Below are positions 1-9,148 of a stretch of 36,738 nt of DNA, piece after piece; position 1 is the first letter of the stretch, and every line of letters begins with the position of its first letter. The notes under the pieces were generated by a model that saw only the letters and a list, made by a program, of their open reading frames with translations, searched no databases and was not told where the DNA came from. This stretch comes from Arcicella sp. (GTDB lineage Bacteria; Bacteroidota; Bacteroidia; Cytophagales; Spirosomataceae), in NCBI GenBank assembly GCA_025356745.1, contig JANXRS010000361.1, positions 1 to 36,738 of the forward strand, given 5' to 3'. The position numbers and the translations under genes are program-made.

Positions 1-977
1 AGATTATCGTGAACGCTTCCAGTCTTTTGTTCAATAAAATTCAATGAATAACCTTTATCAGTTTCAAAATAAACGTTTCCCCAAATTAAGTTCTTAATGT
101 CCACGTGCCTAAGTGATGTTAGGATTGTAAACAACGAAGCACGTTTTAAAACTTCATTCTCACATGGAGCGTGAACTAATTTATTGACTTCTTCAATCGT
201 CAAAAATACACTACTTGTTTTTACCAACTTAATGCAATCTATCTTTGAATTAATGTCGTCCTTCAAATAACCGTCTCTGTGAGCCTGTTTTAAAGTAGCT
301 TTAAACTTGTTAAAATAACTAACTGCTGAATTATTTGATAAGGTTACTTTTTCATTCTTTCGGCTGGGAACTTTCAAAAGAAAACTTTTAAAGTCGTTAC
401 AAAATCTTTCGGTAATGTTGCCCATCGTACATTTATTCTTGCAGAATATTTCAAAATATTTAACTGCACTCTGCCAATTATCGTGATTTGTTCCGCTTCT
501 TTTTCTTGCCAATAGCTGAAAGTATTTTAAAAAATTCTCATTCAAAATCATTTGTTCCTGTTCCTTCAAAGCATCCTTTTCTATTTGTTCCGATTCCTGT
601 TTTTTAATTTGAACTTCTGCACGTCTTTCTAAATCTGACAATACGCCACTTGATGTGATTTGTTTATATCGTGTATCTCTTATTGCCAAAGCAACCATGT
701 TGGTATGTTCATTTGTATCAAGTTCCATTTGCTTCAATATTTCATAATTGGCTGGCTTAATATTCTCATGATTCAGATAAATTTCTAATTTTTTGCCTGT
801 TAGATTGTCAGGGTTTACGGCATTAGTGAGATACAAACCTAAAAATTGCCTTCGTGTCTCTTTCCCTTCATTGTCAATAATTGATGGGTAGAAGTCAAGG
901 TAAAGGCTTTTGCGGTTTCCGCTAATTGCTTTATTGCGTAGAGTAACTGTTGAAAATGTATTTTTATTCTTACTCAT
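1..977 (-). CDS. Tyrosine recombinase/site-specific integrase (partial, runs off the left window edge)
   Basis: Open frame read on the reverse strand from ATG at 977: MSKNKNTFSTVTLRNKAISGNRKSLYLDFYP...KKLEIYLNHENIKPANYEILKQME...ILTSLRHVDIKNLIWGNVYFETDKGYSLNFIEQKTGS. Matches the Bacteroidota phage-integrase layout (arm-binding domain, SAM-like domain, start of catalytic domain with R-box LTSLRHVDI). Not in the ORF track because it is open at the edge. Confidence 0.85.
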   Translation of the reverse strand, partial: MSKNKNTFSTVTLRNKAISGNRKSLYLDFYPSIIDNEGKETRRQFLGLYLTNAVNPDNLTGKKLEIYLNHENIKPANYEILKQMELDTNEHTNMVALAIRDTRYKQITSSGVLSDLERRAEVQIKKQESEQIEKDALKEQEQMILNENFLKYFQLLARKRSGTNHDNWQSAVKYFEIFCKNKCTMGNITERFCNDFKSFLLKVPSRKNEKVTLSNNSAVSYFNKFKATLKQAHRDGYLKDDINSKIDCIKLVKTSSVFLTIEEVNKLVHAPCENEVLKRASLFTILTSLRHVDIKNLIWGNVYFETDKGYSLNFIEQKTGSVHDN

Positions 978-988
978 ATTAGTGATAT

Positions 989-1570
989 TTATTCTGATTG
1001 AGGTGTAAATATTTTGTCAATTAAATCTTTGGGATAAAAGACGGTACGCCATATTTTATGTTGCGGAATATTGGAGCGTTTGACGTTATCGTAAATAGCT
1101 TTGTCAGATATTTTATATTTCTCTTTTATTTCCTTCATAGAATACCATTCATTTTCAACATATTCACGTACAAGCGGAGGCGGTGGCGTTTTGGGTTCTG
1201 GAGAAATTGGCAAAGGTTGTTCAAACATTTTATCAAAGTCGATACGTCTGATTACTGTTTTACGCTCTGACAAATTAACCCCGTGTAATCTACCCGAACT
1301 TATCATTTTATAAACTGCCATTCGAGACGACCCCAACAACGTTGCAATGTCTCGGACGGTTAAAAACTCCTTAGCCTTCAATTCCTCGATTGGCTTTGAT
1401 TTGATAACCTTTACTTCGTTATCGCTCTTTTCAATCTTACCATTTTTGATTTTAGCCTTATACGCCTTTCTATTGCAAGTCATACTACAATATTGCGTAG
1501 TAGTGGTTTTTGCTGTAAACTCATTGCCACATTGCTGGCATATTCGTTGAACTGTTATGTTACTACTCAT
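989..1570 (-). CDS. Helix-turn-helix (excisionase-family) DNA-binding protein with N-terminal zinc-ribbon-like motif
   Basis: CQQCGNEFTAKTTTTQYCSMTCNRKAYKAK Cys motif, then EFLTVRDIATLLGSSRMAVYKMISSGRLHGVNLSERKTVIRRIDFDKMF (MerR/excisionase-like HTH) and a second HTH-like segment; 11 nt upstream of the integrase start. Confidence 0.7.
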   Translation of the reverse strand: MSSNITVQRICQQCGNEFTAKTTTTQYCSMTCNRKAYKAKIKNGKIEKSDNEVKVIKSKPIEELKAKEFLTVRDIATLLGSSRMAVYKMISSGRLHGVNLSERKTVIRRIDFDKMFEQPLPISPEPKTPPPPLVREYVENEWYSMKEIKEKYKISDKAIYDNVKRSNIPQHKIWRTVFYPKDLIDKIFTPQSE

Positions 1571-1798
1571 ATCAATAAGTTAAATTAATTATTATTAAGT
1601 AAACCATTCTCTCTTGTTTCAGTAAATCTAATACTAAAACTTGAAAATATTTCATCAAGGTACAGATAAGTTATACAAAACACCCTTAAAAACCCCCATA
1701 AAACCAATACTACACCAATGTAAGGACAAAGAAAAAACCCCCTTAAATGCCTTTTTTAGCGTTTTACGAGGGTTTTTGTATTGTTTTAGTTGGGTGTC

Positions 1799-3154
1799 TT
1801 ACTTTCCTATACAGAATCTACTAAAAATATTCGCCAACAAATCATCAGTAGTAATTTGTCCAGTAATCTCCCCTAAGTGATGCAAAGCAAAACGAATATC
1901 CTGTGCCAAGAAATCTCCTGTAATACTTTGATTCAATCCTTCTAATACATTTTCTAAGGCTTCATTGGTTTGGGAAAGATGTTGAAAATGACGAAGATTT
2001 GTTACCACCGTGTCTCCCGTTTTTATTTCCTTGGTTTTCACCTTCTTAACCAAAATATCTTTCAAAATTTCAATGTTTTGGTTCTCGGAAGCAGATATCC
2101 AAATAATATCGGAATAAGCTGTATCAAATACCATTTTTTTCTCCAGAGGCAATTTATCAACCTTATTGCCAACCAATAAATACGGTACGTTAAAATCTAC
2201 TATTTGTTCACTAATAACTGACAAATCAATTTCCGACGCATCAAACAAATAAATAATCAAACTTGCTTTCTCCATTTGTTGCATAGTACGCTCCACTCCT
2301 ATTGCCTCAATCGTGTCGGTTGCTTTACGTAACCCTGCAGTGTCAATCAATCTGAAACGGATTCCCTCAATAAATAGCTCGTCTTCAATCACATCACGAG
2401 TTGTACCTGCAATATCCGAAACAATGGCTTTCTCTTCATTCAACAGTCGGTTTAAAAGCGTTGATTTCCCCGCATTTGGTTTACCCACAATTACAGTGGG
2501 AACACCATTTTTGATTACATTTCCCATGGCAAAACTCTCAATCAGGGGAACTAAAACTGATTGAATTCTGAAAATTAATTGGCGTAAATCATCTCTATCA
2601 GCAAACTCTACGTCTTCTTCGCCAAAGTCTAATTCTAATTCAATTAATGAGGCAAAATTGATTAATTGCTCTCGTAACTGAGCAATTTGTTTTGAAAATC
2701 CTCCACGAATTTGATTGATGGCTGTTTGGTGTGAAGCCTCTGAATCAGAGGCAATTAAGTCGGCAACGGCTTCCGCCTGAGCAAGATCTAATTGTCCATT
2801 TAAAAAGGCTCTTTGCGTAAATTCACCGGCATTGGCAAGCCTTGCTCCTTCCCTAATTATTAACTTTAAAATCTTCTGGATAATATAATCTGAACCGTGA
2901 CAAGAGATTTCAATTGTATCCTCACGAGTATATGATGCAGGGGCTTTGAAAAGAGAAACCAATACTTCATCAACAATTAATTTTCCATCTCGAATAGTAC
3001 CAAAATGAATAGTGTGTGAAGGTTGTATCTCAAGATTTTTACCTTTAAACAGGTTGTTTACAATCGGAAAAGTTTCTGAACCTGAAACTCTTATAACGGC
3101 AATAGCCCCAACGCCCGAAGGGGTCGCAAGGGCTACTATGGTTTCTTCATTCAT
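1799..3154 (-). CDS. mnmE: tRNA uridine-5-carboxymethylaminomethyl(34) synthesis GTPase MnmE
   Basis: MNEETIVALATPSGVGAIAVIRVSG start, G1 GKPNAGKSTLLNRLLNEEKAIVSDIAGTTRD, C-terminal FCIGK. Confidence 0.97.
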   Translation of the reverse strand: MNEETIVALATPSGVGAIAVIRVSGSETFPIVNNLFKGKNLEIQPSHTIHFGTIRDGKLIVDEVLVSLFKAPASYTREDTIEISCHGSDYIIQKILKLIIREGARLANAGEFTQRAFLNGQLDLAQAEAVADLIASDSEASHQTAINQIRGGFSKQIAQLREQLINFASLIELELDFGEEDVEFADRDDLRQLIFRIQSVLVPLIESFAMGNVIKNGVPTVIVGKPNAGKSTLLNRLLNEEKAIVSDIAGTTRDVIEDELFIEGIRFRLIDTAGLRKATDTIEAIGVERTMQQMEKASLIIYLFDASEIDLSVISEQIVDFNVPYLLVGNKVDKLPLEKKMVFDTAYSDIIWISASENQNIEILKDILVKKVKTKEIKTGDTVVTNLRHFQHLSQTNEALENVLEGLNQSITGDFLAQDIRFALHHLGEITGQITTDDLLANIFSRFCIGK

Positions 3155-3156
3155 AT

Positions 3157-3441
3157 TTAAAAAAGGTCTTTCAATTTCATAGCTACACTCATATCTCCAT
3201 CAATTTTTAATTTGCCAAACATAAAGGCGGTCATTGGGTTTAAATCACCTGACATAAGTTTTTCTAAATCATCTTGAGATACTTTGATGGTGCAATATGC
3301 TACTGAATCATCGTTTGAAACTGCACCATCAGCAGTTAAAAAAATATTACCAGCGTTCGTTGCAAATTTAATGGATGAACCAATGCCTCCTTTGGCGACG
3401 GCTAATGATTTAATTTTTTCGGTTAATGCTTCAAATGTCAT
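3157..3441 (-). CDS. SCP2 sterol-binding domain-like protein
   Basis: 94 aa with ...VSQDDLEKLMSGDLNPMTAFMFGKLKIDGDMSVAMKLKDLF, a typical SCP2 C-terminal motif. Confidence 0.85.
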   Translation of the reverse strand: MTFEALTEKIKSLAVAKGGIGSSIKFATNAGNIFLTADGAVSNDDSVAYCTIKVSQDDLEKLMSGDLNPMTAFMFGKLKIDGDMSVAMKLKDLF

Positions 3442-3636
3442 ATCTGTCAGTAAATAATTTAGTATGGAAAATTGATGATTGATAACTTTGAATTAAGAAT
3501 AAAAATTAAGCGTGACAGCAACTGTTACCTTTTATTTATTCATTTTAATTCTCAAATGTTTCATCGTAAAGTTAATCTTCATTTTTGTTTTTAGCTTGAA
3601 TAGCCTTAATTTTATTCAGTTTTTATCACAAATTAC

Positions 3637-4875
3637 ATGATTAACAAACGTAAAATTATCAATGACCCCGTTTATGGGTTCATAAACATAACTTCTGAAC
3701 TTATCTATGATCTCATAGAACATCCTTATTATCAGCGACTTAGACGTATAAAACAGCTAGGATTAGCCGAATTGGTATATCCAGGAGCTTTGCATACTCG
3801 CTTTCATCATGCCCTTGGAGCCATGCACTTAATGAACGAAGCGCTGAGTTCATTGAGCCATAAAGGGCATCATATTTCCGATGAAGAGTGTGAAGCCGCA
3901 CAAATTGCCATTCTCTTGCACGATATTGGTCATGGACCATTTTCCCATGTTTTGGAGCATCTTATTTTAAATCAAGTTCCACATGAGCAAATTTCATTTT
4001 TGTTAATGGAAGAATTGAATAAACAGTTTGAAGGCAAACTTACTTTAGCCATTGAAATGTTTACGGGCAAATACGATAGACCATTTTTTAATCAATTGAT
4101 TTCCAGCCAATTAGATGTTGATAGAATGGACTATTTAAATCGTGATAGTTTTTTTACTGGCGTTCGTGAAGGTTCAATTGGGGCGGATAGAATCTTGAAA
4201 ATGCTAGATATTGTAGATAATCATTTAGTTGTAGAACAAAAAGGCATATATTCGGTTGAAAACTTTTTGACAGCTCGACGGTTGATGTATTGGCAAGTTT
4301 ATCTCCACAAAACCTCTATTTGTGGCGAGGTAATGCTAACTCAAATTATTAGACGAGCTAGAGAATTAGTTAAAATGGGCCAGGAAGTTTTTGCAACTGA
4401 AAGTTTTGGTTTATTTCTAAAAAATGATGTTACCTTAGAAGAATTTATTTCTGATAAGGCTTATTTGAAGGCATTTACTGAAATGGACGACCATGACATC
4501 TGGGCGTGCATCAAAATTTGGTCAAAACACCCCGACTCATTACTTTCAGGAATTTGTCAGAAATTATTAGATAGAAATTTGTATAAAATAATAATTTCCG
4601 ATGAAACTTTTGAAGAGTCGTTTCTTGAAAAAATTAAAAATGATTTTTTAAATCAACCAGAAATCAATGAAGAAAATCTTTCGTACTTCATGGTACAAGG
4701 AACTATTTCAAATGAAGCTTATTTATCTGAAAAACAAGCTATTAACATTTTAACAAAGAATAAATTAGTCATTGATATTGCTGACGCCTCGGATTTGCCA
4801 ACGATTAAGGCTTTGAGCAATGTCGTGAAAAAATACTATATATGTTGGGCAAAGGACGTATATTTGCGAGAATAA
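3637..4875 (+). CDS. HD domain-containing protein (dGTPase-like metal-dependent phosphohydrolase)
   Basis: INDPVYGFINI, RRIKQLG, TRFHHALGAMHLM, ILLHDIGHGPFSHVLEH, DVDRMDYLNRDSFFTGV. Confidence 0.9.
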   Translation: MINKRKIINDPVYGFINITSELIYDLIEHPYYQRLRRIKQLGLAELVYPGALHTRFHHALGAMHLMNEALSSLSHKGHHISDEECEAAQIAILLHDIGHGPFSHVLEHLILNQVPHEQISFLLMEELNKQFEGKLTLAIEMFTGKYDRPFFNQLISSQLDVDRMDYLNRDSFFTGVREGSIGADRILKMLDIVDNHLVVEQKGIYSVENFLTARRLMYWQVYLHKTSICGEVMLTQIIRRARELVKMGQEVFATESFGLFLKNDVTLEEFISDKAYLKAFTEMDDHDIWACIKIWSKHPDSLLSGICQKLLDRNLYKIIISDETFEESFLEKIKNDFLNQPEINEENLSYFMVQGTISNEAYLSEKQAINILTKNKLVIDIADASDLPTIKALSNVVKKYYICWAKDVYLRE

Positions 4876-4903
4876 TTTTCTATGCAGGTATAGTGTTCGA
4901 GAT

Positions 4904-4938
4904 TATAATCATGAAGGTTTAGACTTTTCATGATTATA
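4904..4938. terminator. Stem-loop downstream of HD-domain gene
   Basis: Perfect 12-bp inverted repeat TATAATCATGAA ... TTCATGATTATA with 11-nt loop; no strong T-tract. Confidence 0.4.
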
Positions 4939-5012
4939 CAATACTCCAGACAGAAAGAAAATTAAAAACAAACATCGAAAATTGAAATAAATATAACCAA
5001 CAGAAAATACGA

Positions 5013-6044
5013 ATGGAATTTACGGTTGAACAAATTGCTCAAATGCTTAAAGGTGAGGTTAGAGGTGATAAATCTCTAAAAGTGAACCAATTGGCAAAAA
5101 TAGAAGAAGGTTCAATTGGAACAATTTCTTTTTTAGCTAATCCAAAATACGAGCAATATATATATTCGACTAATTCTACTGCTGTCATTGTAGATAAAAA
5201 CTTTGAAGCTAAAAGAGAATTTTCGACTACCTTAATTTTAGTAGAGAATGCTTATGCCGCTTTTACTGTTCTTCTCCAAGAATATCAAAAAATATTAGTT
5301 CAGAACAAAAAAGGTGTTGAACAACCTTCTTTTATTAATCCGACCGCTGAAATTGGTGAAGATGTTTACATTGGTGCATTCGCATACATAGGAGAAAATT
5401 GCAAAATTGGTAATAATTCCAAAATATATCCTAATGTTTCCATTTCTGACTCTTGCATGATTGGCGAAAATTGTACGATTTATTCGGGTGCAACAATTTA
5501 TCATAATACAATAATCGGTAATAATTGTACAATTCATGCAAATGCAGTTATTGGAGCAGATGGATTTGGTTTCGCCCCACAAGCCGACGGAACTTTCGTT
5601 GCTATTCCGCAATTAGGAAATGTAGTGTTGGAAGATAACGTGAGTATTGGAGCAAATACCACCGTTGATAGAGCAACAATGGGTTCAACTATTTTGCGAG
5701 AAGGCGTAAAAATTGATAATTTAGTCCAAATAGCTCACAACGTTGAAATTGGCAAAAACACGGTTATTGCAGCACAAACAGGCATTTCTGGTTCCTCAAA
5801 AATAGGTGAAAATTGTATGATTGGCGGACAAGCTGGACTTGCAGGACATATTTCAGTAGCTAGTAACACTATTTTGATGGCGAAATCAGGCATCACGAAA
5901 AGTGTTAGCAAATCGGGTAGAATTATGTCAGGTTCACCTGCACAAGATAATCATGATAATTTAAAATCGCAGGTGTTGTACAAAAACTTACCCAAAATCG
6001 AACAGCGACTTCAAGCAGTAGAAGAAAAATTGAAAGCAAAATAA
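5013..6044 (+). CDS. lpxD: UDP-3-O-(3-hydroxymyristoyl)glucosamine N-acyltransferase
   Basis: N-terminal [19 protein letters not shown], left-handed beta-helix hexapeptide repeats, [33 protein letters not shown]. Confidence 0.96.
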   Translation: MEFTVEQIAQMLKGEVRGDKSLKVNQLAKIEEGSIGTISFLANPKYEQYIYSTNSTAVIVDKNFEAKREFSTTLILVENAYAAFTVLLQEYQKILVQNKKGVEQPSFINPTAEIGEDVYIGAFAYIGENCKIGNNSKIYPNVSISDSCMIGENCTIYSGATIYHNTIIGNNCTIHANAVIGADGFGFAPQADGTFVAIPQLGNVVLEDNVSIGANTTVDRATMGSTILREGVKIDNLVQIAHNVEIGKNTVIAAQTGISGSSKIGENCMIGGQAGLAGHISVASNTILMAKSGITKSVSKSGRIMSGSPAQDNHDNLKSQVLYKNLPKIEQRLQAVEEKLKAK

Positions 6045-6149
6045 AATTAATCCTGTCAATAATATTAAAATACGAATTATTAAAACCCACAGAAATAGGT
6101 CTTAAATTTTATGTTTCCTATTATTTCTATGTGGTTATAACGGTAAAAA

Positions 6150-7544
6150 ATGAATAATAAACAGCATACCATTCAAAAAGCAATTACATTGTCGGGCGTA
6201 GGATTGCACACTGGCGTAGTTGCCAACATGACATTTGTTCCTGCACCACCTAATCACGGCTATAAATTTCAACGAGTTGATTTACCCAATCAACCCATTG
6301 CCGATGCAGATGTAGATTATGTGGTAGATACGTCCAGAGGAACAACAATTGAACACAATGGAGCAAGAATAAATACCGTCGAACACGTTTTGGCGGCAAT
6401 GGTTGGTTGCCAAGTGGACAATGTTCTAATACAATTAGACGGTCCTGAGCCTCCAATTATGGATGGAAGTTCCATAAAATTTGTAGAAGCCATTTTAGAT
6501 ACAGGACTAGAAGAACAAAATGTCAATCGTAAATTTTTTGAGCTTCCTTCCGAGATACGTTATAAAGATACGGAAAGGGGTGTTGAATTAGCAGCCTTGC
6601 CTTTAAATGACTATCGTTTAACGGCAATGGTGGACTATAACTCCAAATTTTTACCAAGTCAGCACGCAAATTTGACTAATATTTCGCAATTCAATGAGAG
6701 TTTTGCCAAATGCCGTACTTTTTGTTTTGTTCACGAATTAGAAGCCCTTTTCAATGCCGATTTAATCAAAGGCGGTGATTTATCAAATGCCATCGTTATT
6801 GCCGATAGAGATTATTCTGAAACTGAACTTGACCATTTAGCAGTACTTTTAGGAAAACCCAAAGTTAGTGTATCCAAAGAAAAAGGAATTCTTAATAACT
6901 TAGAATTGTATTATCCCAACGAAATGGCACGCCACAAGTTGTTGGATATGGTTGGAGATTTAGCATTGGTTGGTCGCCCGATAAAAGCACAAATCTTGGC
7001 AGCCCGTCCTGGTCATGCTGCAAATGTGGAATTGGCTAAGAAAATTAAGAAATTGATGAAGGAAACTGAGAAAAATAACGTTCCTCAGTACGACCCAAAA
7101 CAACCTCCAATCTTTAATTTTGAGCGGATTTATCAACTACTTCCCCATCGTTATCCATTCCAGATGGTGGATAAAATTATCTATTTGGATAATGAAAGTG
7201 TAGTAGGCATCAAAAATGTTACGATGAATGAGAACTATTTCATGGGACATTTTCCAAATAATCCTGTTATGCCTGGCGTAATGCAAGTGGAAGCAATGGC
7301 ACAAACGGGTGGAATTTTGGTATTGAGTTCAGTGCCTGACCCAGAAAACTATTGGCCTTACTTAGTGGGAATAGAAAATTGCCGTTTCCGTAAAAGTGTT
7401 GTTCCTGGAGATACTGTAGTTTTCAAATGTGAACTTTTAGCTCCCATCCGTAGAGGAATCGCAAAAATGCACGGACGAGCTTATGTGAATGGCGTAGTAG
7501 TTTGTGAAGCCGACATGACTGCTAGCCTTGTGAGAAAGAGTTAA
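6150..7544 (+). CDS. lpxC/fabZ: Bifunctional UDP-3-O-acyl-N-acetylglucosamine deacetylase / 3-hydroxyacyl-ACP dehydratase (LpxC-FabZ fusion)
   Basis: LpxC half (QHTIQKAITLSGVGLHTG, VEHVLAAMVG, LDGPEPPIMDGSS, HKLLDMVGDLALVGRPI) followed in one frame by FabZ half (IYQLLPHRYPFQMVDKI, GHFPNNPVMPGVMQVEAMAQTGG). Confidence 0.97.
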   Translation: MNNKQHTIQKAITLSGVGLHTGVVANMTFVPAPPNHGYKFQRVDLPNQPIADADVDYVVDTSRGTTIEHNGARINTVEHVLAAMVGCQVDNVLIQLDGPEPPIMDGSSIKFVEAILDTGLEEQNVNRKFFELPSEIRYKDTERGVELAALPLNDYRLTAMVDYNSKFLPSQHANLTNISQFNESFAKCRTFCFVHELEALFNADLIKGGDLSNAIVIADRDYSETELDHLAVLLGKPKVSVSKEKGILNNLELYYPNEMARHKLLDMVGDLALVGRPIKAQILAARPGHAANVELAKKIKKLMKETEKNNVPQYDPKQPPIFNFERIYQLLPHRYPFQMVDKIIYLDNESVVGIKNVTMNENYFMGHFPNNPVMPGVMQVEAMAQTGGILVLSSVPDPENYWPYLVGIENCRFRKSVVPGDTVVFKCELLAPIRRGIAKMHGRAYVNGVVVCEADMTASLVRKS

Positions 7545-7654
7545 ATAGTTTTAGTAGTTAAAAAGTTAAATAGTTGGAGGAGTTAATCTGAAGTTAAGAA
7601 GTCAAAACAAACTGTTTATCTTCTTAAACTTTATAACTCTTTAACTCAAAATAA

Positions 7655-8431
7655 ATGACACAACCATTAGCCTACATACATCCAGAAGCAAAACTTGCCC
7701 AAAATGTGGTGGTTGAGCCTTTTACGGTCATTCATCAAAATGTTGAAATTGGTGACGGTACTTGGATTGGTTCCAATGTAACCATTTTCCCAGGAGCCAG
7801 AATCGGCAAAAATTGTCGCATTTTTCCTGGAGCAGTAATTGCTGCTATTCCTCAAGATTTAAAGTATGGAGGAGAAGATACCCTTGCCATTATTGGTGAC
7901 AATACAACGATTAGAGAGTGTGCAACCATTAACCGTGGCACAAACGATAAACACAAAACTCAGATTGGGAAAAATTGCCTTATTATGGCGTATGTTCACG
8001 TAGCACACGATTGCTTGATTGGTGATAATTGCATTTTAGCAAATAGCGTACAAATGGCTGGTCACGTTGAAGTCGGTGATTTTGCCATCGTGGGCGGTTC
8101 AAGTGCAGTACATCAATTTGTTAAAATTGGCAGACATTCAATGGTTTCAGGAGGTTCATTGATTAGAAAAGACGTTCCTCCATTTACAAAATCAGGTCGT
8201 GAGCCACTTTCTTACGCAGGGATTAATTCAATTGGTCTTCGCAGACGTGGTTTTACTGATGAGCAAATCACTCAAATTCAAGAGACTTATCGTTATGTTT
8301 ATTTGAAAAATTTTAACAATAACGATGCACTGTCTCAAATTGAAATTAACCTTCCAGCCTCCGCTGAACGGGATGAAATAGTTAATTTTATCCGTAATTC
8401 AGAAAGAGGAATTATGAAAGGGCTTTCTTAA
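7655..8431 (+). CDS. lpxA: Acyl-ACP--UDP-N-acetylglucosamine O-acyltransferase
   Basis: HPEAKLAQNVVVEPFTVI, AIPQDLKYGGEDTLAIIGDNTTIRECATINRGT, AHDCLIGDNCILANSVQMAGHVEVGDFAIVGG. Confidence 0.96.
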   Translation: MTQPLAYIHPEAKLAQNVVVEPFTVIHQNVEIGDGTWIGSNVTIFPGARIGKNCRIFPGAVIAAIPQDLKYGGEDTLAIIGDNTTIRECATINRGTNDKHKTQIGKNCLIMAYVHVAHDCLIGDNCILANSVQMAGHVEVGDFAIVGGSSAVHQFVKIGRHSMVSGGSLIRKDVPPFTKSGREPLSYAGINSIGLRRRGFTDEQITQIQETYRYVYLKNFNNNDALSQIEINLPASAERDEIVNFIRNSERGIMKGLS

Positions 8432-8527
8432 AATAAGTATAAATTATGAGGTACTAGGAATGAGGTAGATGTTAAGTCGAATCATAATTTATATCTCATA
8501 ATTTACACCCCATAACTTATACCTAAA

Positions 8528-9148
8528 TTGCAAATAATTGCTCAAAATCTTGGTAAAAAATTCAGGAATGAATGGATTTTTAGAAATTTGAATTACAAAT
8601 TTCAATCGGGGGAATCCTATACTTTCGTAGGAGCAAATGGGAGCGGAAAATCTACATTACTTCAAGTTTTATCAGGCTTTATGCCTCATTCTGAAGGACT
8701 TATCAGTTATGAAATCAATGAAAAATCCTTAGCAATTGACAATTTTTACAAACACCTTGTTGTGGCTGCCCCTTATTTAGAACTCATCGAAGACTTTACA
8801 CTTACTGAAATAATTGAATTTCACGTAAAATTTAAGCCCTTCAAAAATAATCTTTCCACCACTAATTTTATTGATTTTATTGAATTACCCAAAGCTCAAA
8901 ATAAAGAAGTTAAATTCTTTTCCTCGGGAATGAAGCAGCGAGTAAAGTTGGGTTTAGCTTTCTGGTCGGATTGTAAGATTTTAATGTTGGATGAACCTAC
9001 CTCAAACCTTGATGCCAATGCTACTAATTGGTATTTGCGAAATGTACAAACGTATTCACAAAACCGTTTGTTATTGCTATGTTCAAACCAACCTTCGGAA
9101 TACGAGTTTTGTCAAAATATTTTGAATATTCAGGATTATAAACCATGA
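8528..9148 (+). CDS. ABC transporter ATP-binding protein
   Basis: Walker A GANGSGKSTLLQVLSG, signature FSSGMKQRVKLGLAF, Walker B ILMLDEPTSNLD; TTG start. Confidence 0.92.
   Translation: MQIIAQNLGKKFRNEWIFRNLNYKFQSGESYTFVGANGSGKSTLLQVLSGFMPHSEGLISYEINEKSLAIDNFYKHLVVAAPYLELIEDFTLTEIIEFHVKFKPFKNNLSTTNFIDFIELPKAQNKEVKFFSSGMKQRVKLGLAFWSDCKILMLDEPTSNLDANATNWYLRNVQTYSQNRLLLLCSNQPSEYEFCQNILNIQDYKP

Noticed and set aside
1058-1550. Three small plus-strand ORFs opposite the HTH gene
   Set aside because: Antisense to a gene with clear Cys and HTH motifs.
5295-5612. 105-aa minus-strand ORF inside lpxD
   Set aside because: Antisense to the hexapeptide-repeat region of a confident gene; Cys/Asn/Ile-rich translation is a shadow of the repeats.
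6150-7544. lpxC-fabZ fusion considered as a novel gene fusion
   Set aside because: This bifunctional fusion is established in Bacteroidota.
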